Positions 19,961 to 31,944 of a stretch of 64,000 nucleotides of DNA are shown here, piece by piece (within the stretch, counting starts at the first letter, position 1; the number at the start of each line of letters is the position of its first letter). The stretch lies in the NCBI RefSeq assembly GCF_003573695.1, contig NC_039362.1:181059977-181123976 (forward strand), read 5' to 3'. Made by a program: the position numbers and the translations under genes. The DNA is from Papaver somniferum. Lineage: Eukaryota; Streptophyta; Magnoliopsida; Ranunculales; Papaveraceae. Below the pieces are notes generated by a model. It did no database searches, was not told where the DNA came from, and worked only from the letters and a program-made list of their open reading frames with translations.

Positions 19961-22112
19961 TCAAATCTTAGCATTGGGTCCTGGATTTTCAATCTCAGTA
20001 TTGGCCTTATTAGCATACTTCTCTTCTTCTTTCTGATTTTCTTCATCATCTTAATCCTTTTCATCATCACTTAAAAAGTCATAATCATTATCCTTTTCAT
20101 CATCAACTTTAGCTGACTACCTTGGAAGAATTTAGAAAGAGCAACGGTATTGTCGTTCATACTTTCTATAGCCTTATCAAATCCATCACAAACTGAACCA
20201 CTGAGGCGAGATCGAATCTTCTTTTCTTCAGAAGAAAGAGATTTGTTCTTTTTCTTAAGAACATCATGGGAATTCTTCAATTGACTGTATTTGTCTTGAA
20301 ACTGATTCTTCTTCACAGAAAGACTTATATTATTTTGAATAAGTTTCTCATTTTGGGAGCTTAAATCTTTAAGCGAATTCTCGTATTGTTCCTTCAATAC
20401 ACGAAGAGTTCGCGCTTGATTTTCATTTATTTCGAGAAAGATAACTTCTCCCTAGAAAGGGTACGATTTTCTTCTGATAAAGTTTGATGTACTAAATCAA
20501 CATCGCGTGACAATTTAGACAAATAGAATATTTGATCATTAAAAAACTCAATTTTTTGAGTGAGATGGTTATTTTCATGGGAAAGATTGTTAATCTGATC
20601 AAGAGAATATGAATATTGATTATTTAATTGGCTTAATTGAGACTGCAACTTCTCGTTATTCGCTTGACTATCTTCAGCAAGGAATTGAAAGTCATACCTC
20701 TCATTCGTTCGCTTCCGGTTTAAATCTTAATAAATGCACGAAAAAATTTACAAAAATGAATGTATGCGAAGGAATATAGAATACGATAAATGACTCAAAT
20801 ATAATAATAAATACCTATAAGTTTTTGATTTTCGTTGTGAAGAGTTTCAGCATCAAAACTCGTAACTTGGAGTTCTCCTCTCATCTTTTGTATTTCCTTT
20901 CCCAAAGAAACATTTTTCTGCGAAAGTTCCAACCGAGAACAGCTAGATTCAAAATAATTTTCAGCTAGCATCACGCGACGATGAGAGTCCTAAAAGTAAA
21001 AATATGAAGTTAGTATAACTTGGAAGTAGCATAAAAGAAGATAAAGCTAAGATGCGAAAGATAGTTACCAGAACATCTAGAGCAACATGGAAGATCGGGT
21101 CAATTTGGGAAAGGACCTCATCCCTTGAAGCTTTATCAGCGGGAAATTCATATAGAATCTTGCTTAAGGCAGAACTGGAGCGAAACTTGCAAGGATCATC
21201 AGTTAAAGATGGGGCAGAGTTGATGACGTCAGATAGAGTTTGAGCATCAAGTTTTACACTATCCAAAGCTTTCTTGTTCAAAGGAAAAAAATTTAATAAG
21301 GAAAGAGAAGAAGGAGTAGTAAAATCTGTTGGGACAGGGGATTTCTTTTGAAGAAGGTTTGGTTGAGAGCTAGAATTAATGGGTGAAGGAAAAACTTGAT
21401 TTGCATGCGATGGAGTCGCAGAGGCAAGGGGAGGAGTACTTTTTATTCCTCGATTAAGAGAAAACTCTTTATTCACAGGAGACTCCTTTTCAAGAAAAAG
21501 TTCATCATAAGTAACATAGGCATTCTCATCTGTAAGATGGATTGTTGGTGAAGGGGTAGCAGGAACATCTTCTCCGAAGCTTGAGATGGTGTAGGAGTCA
21601 CAAGAACATTTTTCTCAGGAGTTTAAATTATTGTAGGAGTGATAAGAGGATTAGTATGCGAAGGTTGAACTGTGGTTATAGGGACAACATTTGCAGCACT
21701 AAAATCTAGAATAGAAAGATTTGAAGGGATTGGTAATGGGCTTGTGAGGATTATTAGATTTTTGATTGTTACCATCAACCATCTCAGAATCGGAAACCTG
21801 CGAAAATACAATAGATAAGAAATAGAGGCAACAATATTGTTTCAAACAGATTGGATATTTCTTACTTCTTTATTGTGCAAAGTCTTCCTCTTATGAGATT
21901 CTTTATTATCAATGTTTGGTTTCTTCTTATGCATTCTTTATTTTCATTCGAAGAAGATTTGGGTTTTTGCATGATTTTAAGAGCGCTAATAGAAGAACTT
22001 TTCCTGCGAAAGTATGGGAATTAGGTTAATAAAAAACTTAGATGAGAATGGTTAAAATCAATAATTATAATCATCATGAGGAAAGGAAACAAACTTCTAT
22101 TCAGAGTTCATG
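19961..22112 (-). pseudogene. Antisense coiled-coil gene of element A, N-terminal domain lost
   Basis: Minus-strand gene, antisense to A, counterpart of the genes in G and E. An N-terminal Ser/Pro-rich part (21811-21623, 21476-21070) is followed by an intron (GTAACT at 21068 to a TTTTAG acceptor at about 20990, 79 nt). The next exon encodes RVMLAENYFESSCSRLELSQ. Further exons (20648-20427 and 20397-20071) are long heptad-like coiled coils rich in Asn, Leu, Lys and Glu. A frameshift near 20430 separates the last two. The C-terminus is acidic and ends NPGPNAKI before a stop at 19961. The GQLRAGL-type domain of G and E is not found in the 270 bp near the start, so it has been lost. The function is unknown. 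Confidence 0.6.
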
Positions 22113-22473
22113 GTGGAAGAACAATAGTAGAAGAAATCGGTGACAGAAGCAGCAGAAATGGATAATAACAGATGAAGATGAATAGCAACAAGAGAGAAAA
22201 GATAAGTGTAGAAGTATAGTTGCAGAGAATAAAAAGAAGGAAAAGAAGGGTTATTTTCTGTTGAAAAACCCTTAAATAGGTGAAAAGAAGCAACCGGTTG
22301 AAGACAGTTCAAGCCGGTAAAAAGGAAAAAAATTGACACGTGTGGAGAGAAACTTGAAACCCGGGAAATTTTCGTCAAAGTAAAATGAAAACAGACAAGC
22401 ATGTGCGATTTACAAGAGGGGGATTTCTCATATCGCTCACTCTGAAGAATAAGCGAAATGAGAAGAGGCAAAA

Positions 22474-22935
22474 TGTAGGAATAAAATATCTTACACGTTA
22501 GTAATCAAGCGAAATAAAGAATACAATCTAAGTGAAGAGCATCGCACACAACAAAGTTGAGATGAGGCACCAGATGATGTCAGCAAAGTCACGAGTAAAG
22601 TGTGAAGAACTGTGCGAAGAGGTACGCTATGCGAAGATGAGCGATTGTATATGAGCGAATGTGTCGCATAGTGATCCCGAAAATAGTGGGTTTCTTAGCT
22701 GTCATCCACTATGTAAAATCCTATATAAAGGAGAGAGGTCATTACTTATAGGGGAGTTCTAGAGTGAGTCTTGGTCAAGAAATAGAGAGAGAAAGTAAAT
22801 TTAGGGCAAATAGATCATTATAATAGTTGGATCAATCTTTGTAATTCTATCTATATTTCATATAATAAGAAGATGATTACCTAAATTCTCAATTAGTGAT
22901 AGTGGAATACAATTGTCAGATTTATGACAACTAGA
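22474..22935 (+). repeat. 3' LTR of element A (462 bp)
   Basis: It pairs with 6754-7217. A purine tract (GAGAAGAGGCAAAA) precedes TGTAGG. The end reads CTAGA where the 5' copy has CTACA, so the terminal CA has mutated. A TATA box lies at about 22722, in the same register as the 5' copy. Confidence 0.9.
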
Positions 22936-23683
22936 CTAATAATTGAGTGGTACTAAGCGAGAGCTCATTGTTCACCTTGAGTTTCAGCGGGTTGTTCTAT
23001 TTCGTCACGGCAAGTCTGGCTTCTTAGCCGCCTGTTTTTCTTCAGTGACCAAGTTTCCTTGGACTTTAACTGTGGCGAAAGAACATGGGTATTTAGGTAC
23101 CTAAATTTTGTTTGGCACGTTTTGTCCAACATGAGAAAAGTATATATAGTGTTAAGATTTTAGTTTTGAACAAATATATTACGTAGTATATATTTGATTT
23201 TGCAATCTTTTTGGCTATTGTGGGTGTCTAAGCCCTAGGAATGTTAATTAAATGGAAGGAAAGAAACAGAATGCATATGTAGACAAATCATGTACAATTT
23301 CCAAAGTCAGTTGGGTGAGACCATACTTCTGTATTGCAAGTATAGATAAATAGATACATGCATGCAGTAGATATTGTTGGGTCAAACCCTACAAAATAGA
23401 AGAATGCATGGGCATTTTTGTTGTTAGATCATTACTAACCCCGTAAATTATTCTTGCCCATTCATGCGTTTTTCCCGGAAACCCCACTCCATAGTATTGT
23501 CTCTTTGTGACTCATTTCTTCTTCCTTTCTCTGATCTGATTCTGCTTAGAAGATCATACAAGCCAAGTATACTAATGGTGAATTGTAGAGCAAGGCAGAT
23601 GTGGTGAGTCTAACTTGGTGGTTCAAGAGGCGTCGTCGGAGCCTTAATTTCCAACTTTCGCTGCTGCAGATCGTTGCTGAAAA
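22936..23683 (+). promoter_or_regulatory. Host DNA upstream of the CHX gene
   Basis: Unique sequence between A's 3' LTR and the CHX start codon, presumably promoter and 5' leader. There is no clear TATA box near the start. An ATG at 23575 opens an 11-codon upstream ORF ending TGA at 23605-23607, which could lower translation of the main ORF. A GTGAGT donor-like site overlaps its end. Nothing else was recognised. Confidence 0.4.
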
Positions 23684-26179
23684 ATGGAGCATATTCTAAA
23701 GAAATTACAAAAGAAGAATGTAATGGCCTTTAGTACTAAATGTACGGTAAGCAAGAGAATGTTTGAGAATGGGTCGTTTCCTAGGCTACTGCAACAGCTC
23801 GGCTGCTGTACTTTACTCACAGGAACTCTTAATTTTATCCTTCGCCCGATGGAACAAACTAGATTCGTTGGAGCGCTCTTTGTAAGGTTCCTTAATCAAT
23901 TGTTCCAAAAATCATTATTACTCATCTCCTAACGTACATTTAGTAGATCATATATATATCTTTTGCCAGATTAAAGAAAAAAGTATTCATTTCTTTGTAA
24001 AATATACGATGTAATGTATGTACATGTTCACCATTACAGGCTGGTGTTATGCAAACCCCGTCAATGCTGGGTAGATTGGAAACATTCAAAAGTATGTTTT
24101 ATGAAACACAGGAACTCATGGGTGTTACTACACTTTTCGGGTTAGTCTATTTTACGTTCCTTGTTGGAATCAAAATAGACCTGGCTATGCTTCTGAGCAC
24201 AAAACGTAAAACTTTTTTCATAGGCTGTTTCACTTTCATCTTTCCTTTAATCGTGAATGCAAGTGTTTCTTTGCTGATGGAGAGGTTCATGGACATGGAC
24301 CGAAGATTACATCAGTCCCTCCCGAACATTGCATTGGTATTGTCTCTAACTGCAGTCTATGATACCTCTTGTGTCCTAGACGACTTAAATCTGCTCAACT
24401 CAGAGATCGGCCGTATATCCCTATCCATTTCATTTGTCAATGGGTTTTGCAGTTGGGCAATCATGTTTACCGTCTTCGCAATAAAACAAAGCATTACTTT
24501 AGATCCACATATGGTGATGTTTTCATGGATGAGTAAAGCTCTTTTATTTTCCTTCGTCCTATTGTTTGTCCGTCCATTATATTTATGGATGATTAGAAAC
24601 ACCCCGGAAGGAGACAATTTGAAGGAGGGTTATGTTATCTTGATCCTCCTTCTCGTCTTGGTAGCAGCATTTTACACCGAGTATATTGGGGAAAAGGCCC
24701 TGTTCGGAGCCGCTCTCATGGGAATTATGGTACCTGTTGGGACACCTATAGGATCTGCTATTGAAAGAAAGCTCGAGTTCTTCGTTACTCTTGTGCTCTT
24801 GCCAGCTTTTTTCATTGTATCATGCTATCCGATAGATGTGTTCGACATCCACATGAGGAATTTTGTAATTATAGAGTTTCTAGTTTGCATTGGTTTCTTT
24901 GTGAAGCTCATTGCAGTATTGCTGCCTTCTCTCTACTGCGGGATGCCTTTTCGGGACGCTCTCTCTATCAGTCTCATCTTGAACTGTGATGGCATATTTG
25001 CTCTTTTGCTTACGAATCATTTACTTGATATGAAGGTACGTAATTTCTGCCAGCAACTTATATCCTTGCCATCTTTTTGACCATGTTATTTTCATTTCCG
25101 CAATGCAGTGGCTTGATAAGGAATCTTACACTATTATGATCCTCACGAAAGCTTGGATAACAATGGTATCCACACCATTAGTGAAACGTCTGTATGATCC
25201 TTCAAGGAGGTATGCAAGTTACAAGAAGCAAAGCATCCAAGATCTTGTAGGCCTGGGAGAGCTTCGCATACTTGCTTGTGTTTACAACGAAGACAGCGTT
25301 CACGGCATACTCAATTTCCTTGAAGCCATTAATCCAGTACAAGATTGCACTCTATGTATCTATGTTCTGCACCTCGTTCAGCTAGTTGGGCGGGCAGCAT
25401 CTGTCCTGGTCACCCATAAGCAGCGTAAGAATAGATACTCTAGTAGAGCTAGGAATAAGTCAGAGAAAATTATTAGCGCCTTCCACCACTTTGAACAACA
25501 TAATCCAGGCTTCCTCATAGGACAAGCCTTCACAACAATCTCACCATTCTCAGGGATGTATAATGATGTATGTCACCTAATAATGGATAGGAGGACCGCG
25601 CTGGTGATCATACCCTTCCATGAGTCAGTTGAGGATCCCTTTCGGTTAGTCACCCAAAATGTACTGCAGAAAGCACCTTCTTCAGTGGGTATCCTCTTTG
25701 ACCACATTAATGGCACGAGATCTATTTTCGATATTGGCATAAAATATGAAAATGTTGCCATGATTTTCATCGGAGGGCCTGATGACCGAGAGGCACTAAC
25801 ATTAAGTATGAGAATGGCGCAGAATTCAAATGTATACCTCACAGTTTTTAGATTAACACTTCCGAGTTTGGATGGATACGCTAAGAAAACGAGGAAAGAT
25901 GATGACGTGATACATGATTTGTGGGATAAAATCATGGACGTGGAAAATATTGTGTACAAAGAAGAAGAGGTAACAGATGGTGCGGATACAGCTTGTAAAA
26001 TCAAAACCATTGAAACCAGCTATGACTTCATAATGGCGGGTAGAAGACATGATAATAGTTCGCAGATGTTATTAGGGCTTGATGAATGGAGTGTGTACAA
26101 AGAGCTTGGTGTCATCGGAGACCTTTTCGCAACCTCTAATTCACAGGGGAAGTTTTCAGTTCTAGTTGTGCAACAATAG
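23684..26179 (+). CDS. CHX-family cation/H+ antiporter, three exons
   Basis: Monovalent cation/proton antiporter of the CPA2/CHX family, normally in endomembranes or plasma membrane. Exons 23684-23881, 24040-25035 and 25109-26179 join in frame with GT-AG introns (158 and 73 nt), giving 754 residues (family about 750-850). Residues 45-430 are the membrane exchanger: FILRPMEQTRFVG, PSMLGR, LLNSEIGRISLS, a KALFGAALMGIMVP segment, then LYDPSRR. Residues 430-754 are the cytosolic CHX tail with HESVEDPFR and FIGGPDDREAL. No stops or frameshifts occur. The conserved Asn-Asp pair of transmembrane helix 6 is Asn200-Gly201, and the usual NTKG motif reads NCDG (Asp383), while Lys355 is kept. The N-terminus is weakly conserved, so an extra 5' exon is possible. 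It is either a diverged functional member or an early pseudogene. Confidence 0.85.
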
Positions 26180-26449
26180 GCTTTGATTTCTATCTGTGAT
26201 GCTAATCCATCAGAACCTGCAGGATTTTGTTTTTCTTTCCATCAGTTCTATTCTTAGTTTTTATTCTTTTAGATTTATGTAGATACATGTAAAAAAGTAG
26301 TTAATAGTTACCCATTTGGAGGACATCAGTTTATTGCTCGCTCGGCTGCATGTCACTGGACTGAAGGTGTTAGTAAGAGTCATTCACGAGTAAGACATTT
26401 GAAGAACACATGAGAAAATATGGGTCTTCTTGAATTTTTGTATTGTAGT
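26180..26449 (+). other. CHX 3' flank
   Basis: T-rich probable 3' untranslated region, followed directly by element E. No canonical AATAAA was seen in the first 200 bp. Confidence 0.35.
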
Positions 26450-27062
26450 TGCGGAAAATCCTAAAACTACACCCGTTGTAATGATAATAACACAAAGCCT
26501 AAGTCATATAGATCAACTCAAATATTAATGATGTTATTCACCACTTGACACTAGTATGATCTTCTCAAATGCCTTGTATTGAATATGAGTATAGAGATTA
26601 CAAGATGAGTTTGTGCACAACAGTGGGGAAATATGAGGCAAAAGATAAGTTCTAATGGCTTCTTTCTCTTTCTTCTTTGATGGTTTCCTTAACTTATCTA
26701 TCTCAACTGATCTCTCTATCTCTATCATTTTTGATCCCTTATATAGGAAAATGTATCAGTAAAAGACAACTATTATTCACGTGCAAGATCTTTAGTTGAC
26801 GGATTATATTTCAGTTTGTCTTATTCGCCAGGCTTTTGGGAGTTGTCTCTATATGTCGCGCTGCTACTTAGTCCTTTGTGTCTCTTCTGCTGAGATGGTC
26901 ATCGCATTGTCTTTATCATGCTGCTACTTTTCGCACCTTTTTTCCATTAACGCATAATCACTCTTCGCCTTATTTACTGATGATTAGTGTCTCTTCGTGC
27001 TTAAGGTTATTTTGGTCAGAGGGAAGTTGTAGATTTGGCTTGTATGATATTTCGCCCCTACA
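26450..27062 (-). repeat. 3' LTR of element E (613 bp)
   Basis: On the minus strand it reads TGTAGGGG...TTTCCGCA. It is preceded, on the minus strand, by the purine tract GAGAAAAGGAAAAA (27063-27076). A TATA-like CTATATAAG lies at about 26739-26747 on the minus strand. It pairs with 41910-42528. Confidence 0.85.
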
Positions 27063-27370
27063 TTTTTCCTTTTCTCGCATTGTTATTTTGTAAGTGGAAT
27101 AATGCGAGAATCTTTGGCCAAGCTTCGTGTCAGACCTGTCTTTTCGTTTTCTCTGTCTTATCCGACACACTTCCTTATTTTCTGCCTAACTGCTACACGT
27201 GTTGACGGTTTATTCCTTTTCAAGCGGAACGTCTTTACTGCTCTTTTTCAGATAAATATCTAGGAAAGAGGTAAAGTTTTTTTTTTCTACCGGCTCTTTC
27301 CTCTGTTCTTCTCCTTCTTCTTTCAACCTTATTATTCCGAAGGGTTCATCTCTTGCTGCTCTTCTGAATG

Positions 27371-30300
27371 AGGAGACGATTTTGGGAGGAACTTGGAGTG
27401 CGAATCGTATCTCCATCACGCTCGGACAACTAAAAGCTGGTCTTCCTTTTCCTCTCTTCAATCCTGAGATTCCTTTATTTTATCAAATTCTCTCAAGGAT
27501 CAATCGTGTTTCATATCAACTGGGTGGGGATGCGATTCACATTATCCTTGAATTTCGCTTCGTGATACTGGTGTGGGAAAATTTCTTTGTCCGGATAAAG
27601 CAGAGCCTTATGATCATGCGGACTTCACCGTTGAATATTTTTTCCAGCAATATGTCGTGCATTGTGTTGTCAAAGATGGTCCGCGCTGGGATGTTTGGTT
27701 GAGTAGGGCGAGTTTGAAGGATGGTGTGAAGAAACTTATGGAGGACGTGGATCATCATAGTAAGACTAACATCTTCCTTCGCCTTTCTAGTGATCCCAGC
27801 TGGATGAAGTATTACCTTATTGTTGAAGGTCCTCTTTTATGGGGTCGCGATCCGAACGGGAATCCTCGTGATGGTCCGGATGAGTCGCTTGTAGGGCGCA
27901 ATGCATTATCTTCTATGCTTGCATATCTTCCTTGGGAGTTCAACTGTCCTCACAGGGAGAGTGAGGTATGTGCTCTTTCCTATCTTTTGTTGCGTAGTTT
28001 GTCCGATCTCGCTTTGTAGTCTTCCTTTCATCTTATGTATTTTCTTTGGACCGGTAGCTGGAGAAAGAAGTTGTTTCTCTTGCGAATAAAGCAAAGGCTG
28101 TTGCAAACACGAAGAGGAAGAAGTCTTCCGAGGCGAGAACTGAGAAGAAATCTTCGCGTTCAAAAGAGGTGAGTCGTAGTTACTTCTCCGAAATGTGTAT
28201 TATTGCCTCATCTTGCTAATTATATTTTTGTTTGTTCAGCCTTCCCCTAATGATGAAGAGACCGAGGACGAAGAAGAGGATGAGGAAGATGAGGATAACG
28301 AGGGCGAAGGTGAGGAGTTTGTGCGCGAAGACTCTCCTGTTTCGTACAAACCCAATAAGGCGAGAGTGAGCAAGCATAGTAGGTCTAAGGGAGAGCGAAA
28401 GGATAGGTACATCATCAATGTGGTGAATCCTTTAGCCTCTGGTTCTATCCAAGGGTCTGCCTCATCTAGGGATGCTAAGCCATCTTCTGTTGCGAAGCCT
28501 TCTGTTGCTGGTGCTGAAAAAGGTAAAAGTTCTCATATTGATGATATACACGAGACAAGTGGCTTCGTCCACTATTTGGGGCGAGAATGTCTGGAGATTC
28601 GCCATCTCTCGAGGGTGTCGCTGCGAATTTTTCTTCAAAGATTGCTTTTCTTGCCTAGATCTCTATATCGGATCCTAGTCTTTTTCAGATTCTTCGGCTA
28701 ATGTTAAATATTGCTTCTCAATCTTATGCTGATTCCACTCAATCTGAATGGGAATTTGCCTCATCGCCTACTCCATATCAGCATCTCGCGCTTGACTATT
28801 TGGTGAGTTATTGTTTTCGCGTTCTTCCTCTTGGCGGGCAGTATTACCTTTGACTAATGTTTCCGCATTGTCTTTCAGAATATGTGTCGCAGCGTTAGCC
28901 AGGTTGAAGATTACTGCAAGACGGTAGACTTGGTTTGCGCTCAGGACAATCAAATTTCTTCTCTCAAGGCTGAAGTCTCGAATCTTCAAGGTAATGTTTC
29001 TCTGCTCCAGAAGAATCGTGATATATTTCAAGGGGAATCTTCTGCTAATGCGAACTTGGTGACCTCAGCTCGTGCTTAGAATGACTTGTTAATTGGTAAG
29101 TTTTCACACTTTTCATTCTTTACTTTTCTGTTTTCTCCTTGTTCTTAGTCCTTTAGGGATGATTTTGTTCGTCGAGGGTCGTGAGGTTCCTTGCGGAAGT
29201 CTTTGGACTTTCTGATATTGCCATTTTTGCGAACTTAGATAGGGAGGCTCTCCTGGCGCATTTTGTTTCCCTTAGACAAGATTTTGTATTGGCTGATAAT
29301 GTCGAGGATGATATTGAGGATGACACGGATTATAAGCAAAAGTATGAAGATCTTAAGCTCAATTTTAGGAAATCATTAGCAATTGTAGGATCTCTCAGGT
29401 CTCGTGTTCGAGATCTAAGGGAGACTGCCAGGGAGTTGGATGAACTAAAAAACAGTTATATCGGTTGAAAAGAATAAGGATGTCGAGGGTGGGGCGAAGT
29501 CTCTTTGAGATTGTCAGAAAGAGAACCTTGAGCTTCGTGTAATTCTTGAGAAAATTCAGAATCATCTTAGAGTCGAAGGCGACGATGACTTTGATAAAGC
29601 TTTAGGTGAAATTGAGGAGAATAGGGTCACAACAGTTAAGTATGCTAGTTGGGTAGAGCAGCACCGAAAGATTTTAGATTCCGTGCTCGTTCAAAAAGAA
29701 TGTGTCTTTAACAACCGGTCTTAGTGTTTGTGGTTTGTCTTCTCTCTAGGTGTTCTTTCTTTTTCTGACTTGTTTTTATTCTTCGCAGGAAATGATAAGA
29801 ATCTAAATGCTGAACTGGATTCTCTTAAGGGAAAACTTGAGAAGTCACGACAAGAATTAAACATAGTCAAGAGCGGTGACGGTTCTTCTTCGCATTTGGT
29901 GACGAATCTTTCTGAGAAGCTGTCTTTAGCGAATAACGAGCTACTTCGCACAAGGACTGAAGTTGAGCGGTACAAAGACGGTATGGAGGCTAGATACGTC
30001 GCAAGAGGGCCCTTATCATTAATATTATTCGCGAAGCGCAGAGGCAATGCAACTAGGTTACTCGAGATTCTGCTGATTGGATTACCACAGAAAATGGTCT
30101 TCCTACTAGGGAATTTCCTGATGTTTTCGTGGCCGAAGATGAACCTGTGAAGTGTGGATCTAGTGACGAAGAAGGGGTCTCTGAGAGAGCACAATTTAGT
30201 GACGAGAAAGACACTGTTGAAGAGAATGCCGATTCTGAGGATCAACTTGTTGATCAGGATGGCCAGGGCGAAGTCAATGAAGTTGCCGCGGGAGGTGGCC

Positions 30301-30410
30301 AGGGAGAACATCAACCTCTTCAAATTGCTGGCGAGGTGGATTCTGGTCCGGAGGTGAGCCATCAAGAACCTGATTCCTCTCTTAAGGGCTATATTCTGGT
30401 CCGGAGGTGA
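27371..30410 (+). pseudogene. Antisense gene of element E (Transposase_28-like domain, acidic region, coiled coil)
   Basis: Plus-strand gene on a minus-strand element. Exon 1 (27371-27965) holds GQLKAGLPFPLFNPEIP and, after a frameshift near 27570, DVWLSRASLKDGVKK and VEGPLLWGRDPNGNPRDGP. Intron 27966-28057 (GTATGT...GGTAG) sits at the same codon position as in G. Exon 2 (28058-28168) is Lys-rich (TKRKKSSEARTEKKSSRS), perhaps a nuclear localisation signal. Intron 28169-28239 leads to exon 3, which is very acidic (DEEEDEEDEDNEGEGEE). Further introns (28801-28878 and from 29096) separate coiled-coil exons (28879-29080, 29181-29470, 29790-29960). The C-terminus is acidic (30129-30410). Several stops and frameshifts make it a pseudogene. 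The family occurs in plant gypsy elements; its activity is unknown. Confidence 0.7.
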
Positions 30411-31944
30411 GCCAACTGTTTCTCTTTCACGTGATCGGGCTCAATTTTAGTTTTATTCCTTGAACATCTTTTACCTTTCAGAGTAGTTTCTGGGCGCTCC
30501 CAAGCTTGGGGCCATAACATAACTTTCAATTGTTTCTTCTTTCGTGTGTTAAAAGTTTGGAACTAGAACAGGTGCATATAAAAGCTAAATGCTTTTTTAT
30601 ATAATGTTAATGGTCTTTTGTTGATCTATTGAATGTTCCTCGGCTTATATGAAAGCATGCTCCATAGTATTTATGGTATCTGACTGCGGAGGTGGGAAGC
30701 ACATATATTTTAACATTCCCATACTTTCCTCTGCTTCCCACATCCGAAGGAGGGTTTTAGCCTTAGATACTATATTTAATTTAATATGGAATTTATCGTA
30801 TGGTTGGTGCGGATTTTCATATAGTCGAACTGGATGTTTTTTTGAAAAAGGAATAAAGTACGAATGGTTGTTCAAGGTTTACGCGAATATTAGGTATAAA
30901 AGTTAATGCGAAGCCACACTAATGCGATGGGTATTAATGTGAAATGCCAACGTGTGAATGGTGTTCTATCTAAAGGTTCACGATTGATAAAATGTGAAGT
31001 TATGCTAGCACATTTGACTGCATAATTAATGTAAGCAATTTCCAAAACTTATTTCGAATTTTCGTTATAGTTATCTTGATGAGGGTATGTCTCCTTAGCA
31101 TTTCTTCGTGCCTCAGCGCGACTTTTTCATTGCCTAGGTTTCGTTCGCGCTCCTTTGTAGTTTGTATTTGTGTGATCTTTTGTAGATCTTATTTGCCTCC
31201 TAAGTAAGGTCTTATTTCCTTGCACCACATAGAGAATTTACAGGACTTATGGTCGTCTTGGGCAGGGTCTTCAACCTGTTGGGCGACAAAATCTCAGTTT
31301 CATGTGCTCTTGCGAGTAATTGGTCATCGATATCGTGTTATCTGTGTTAGTATTTTTACCTCCTCGGGTCGTATTTGCGACAATATACCAGGTTTTATAT
31401 ACTCCCGCGAATATAAAGTCCCAAAACATTGCCTTCATTGACACAATTCATCTCCCTAGTGGAGGGTGTCGTCCCTTTATATCCCCCTGAGTTTTCCTTT
31501 CAAGGAGGTCACCCCTAACTATTTCAGTTGGTCTCCTCCCATCCAGTCATGCGACAATCAGTGTTATCGTGACCTCGTGCCTTCGGCTTGTATGTATTAC
31601 GGGTACAAGATCACACCCTAAGTGGGTTTTCTTTGGGACCGAGTGTATCCAAGCCAAGATCTATGTTTTCTCCACTGGTCATGTTTCTATACCCCATGCC
31701 GGAGAACTTATTCGCTGAGTGGTTCATTCTCAGTGGCCTCCAGCGGATAAGCTTTTATTTCGCCCCAATATAAGTGACTTCTCTAGGATTTCCTAAGTAG
31801 AGGTCTTAAGTAGTAAGTTGCTTCCCCCTATTGAGTTCTTACGAGATAACTATGTACACTTTGTTTCGCCTTCGACTTGTTCGCATATAGAAAGGACTTT
31901 GCTTCGCATTAATATCTCTTTGATTGATACATAGCTTGGTTTAT
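30411..31944 (-). other. Conserved spacer of element E
   Basis: Non-coding. On the minus strand, 31770-31440 repeats the block order of G and A: CACTCGGTCCC, CCACTTAGGGTGTG, TGGATGGGAGGAGACC, CTCCTTGAAAGG, GACACCCTCCACTAGGGAG and GAATTGTGTC. AATAAGACCT occurs on the minus strand at 31207-31216 and TAAGACCT at 31801-31808. At 30491-30511, just past the antisense gene, lies the palindromic 3' flank motif also found in G. Confidence 0.6.

Larger units (their letters stand above)
6754..22935 (+). mobile_element. Element A: Tat-lineage Ty3/gypsy retrotransposon, interrupted by element B
   Basis: LTRs at 6754-7217 and 22474-22935 flank a primer site, protease, RT, RNase H, a second RNase H and integrase on the plus strand, then a spacer and an antisense gene. 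Integrase after RT places it in Ty3/gypsy; the extra RNase H places it in the Tat lineage (Ogre/Retand relatives). Most of gag is absent, since the first recognisable coding starts about 400 bp after the primer site with protease. Hand alignment of the LTRs gives about 24 differences in 462 bp (about 5%). The flanks ATAAT (6749-6753) and CTAAT (22936-22940) match at four of five bases. Element B (7.3 kb) sits in the integrase. Confidence 0.9.

Noticed and set aside
22097..22471. 124-codon minus-strand frame next to A's 3' LTR
   Set aside because: Phe/Leu/Ser-rich translation of an AT-rich leader; it is not aligned with the conserved N-terminal domain of the G and E genes.
25573..26010. 145-codon minus-strand frame within the CHX gene
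   Set aside because: Shadow of CHX exon 3; no homology and no start context.
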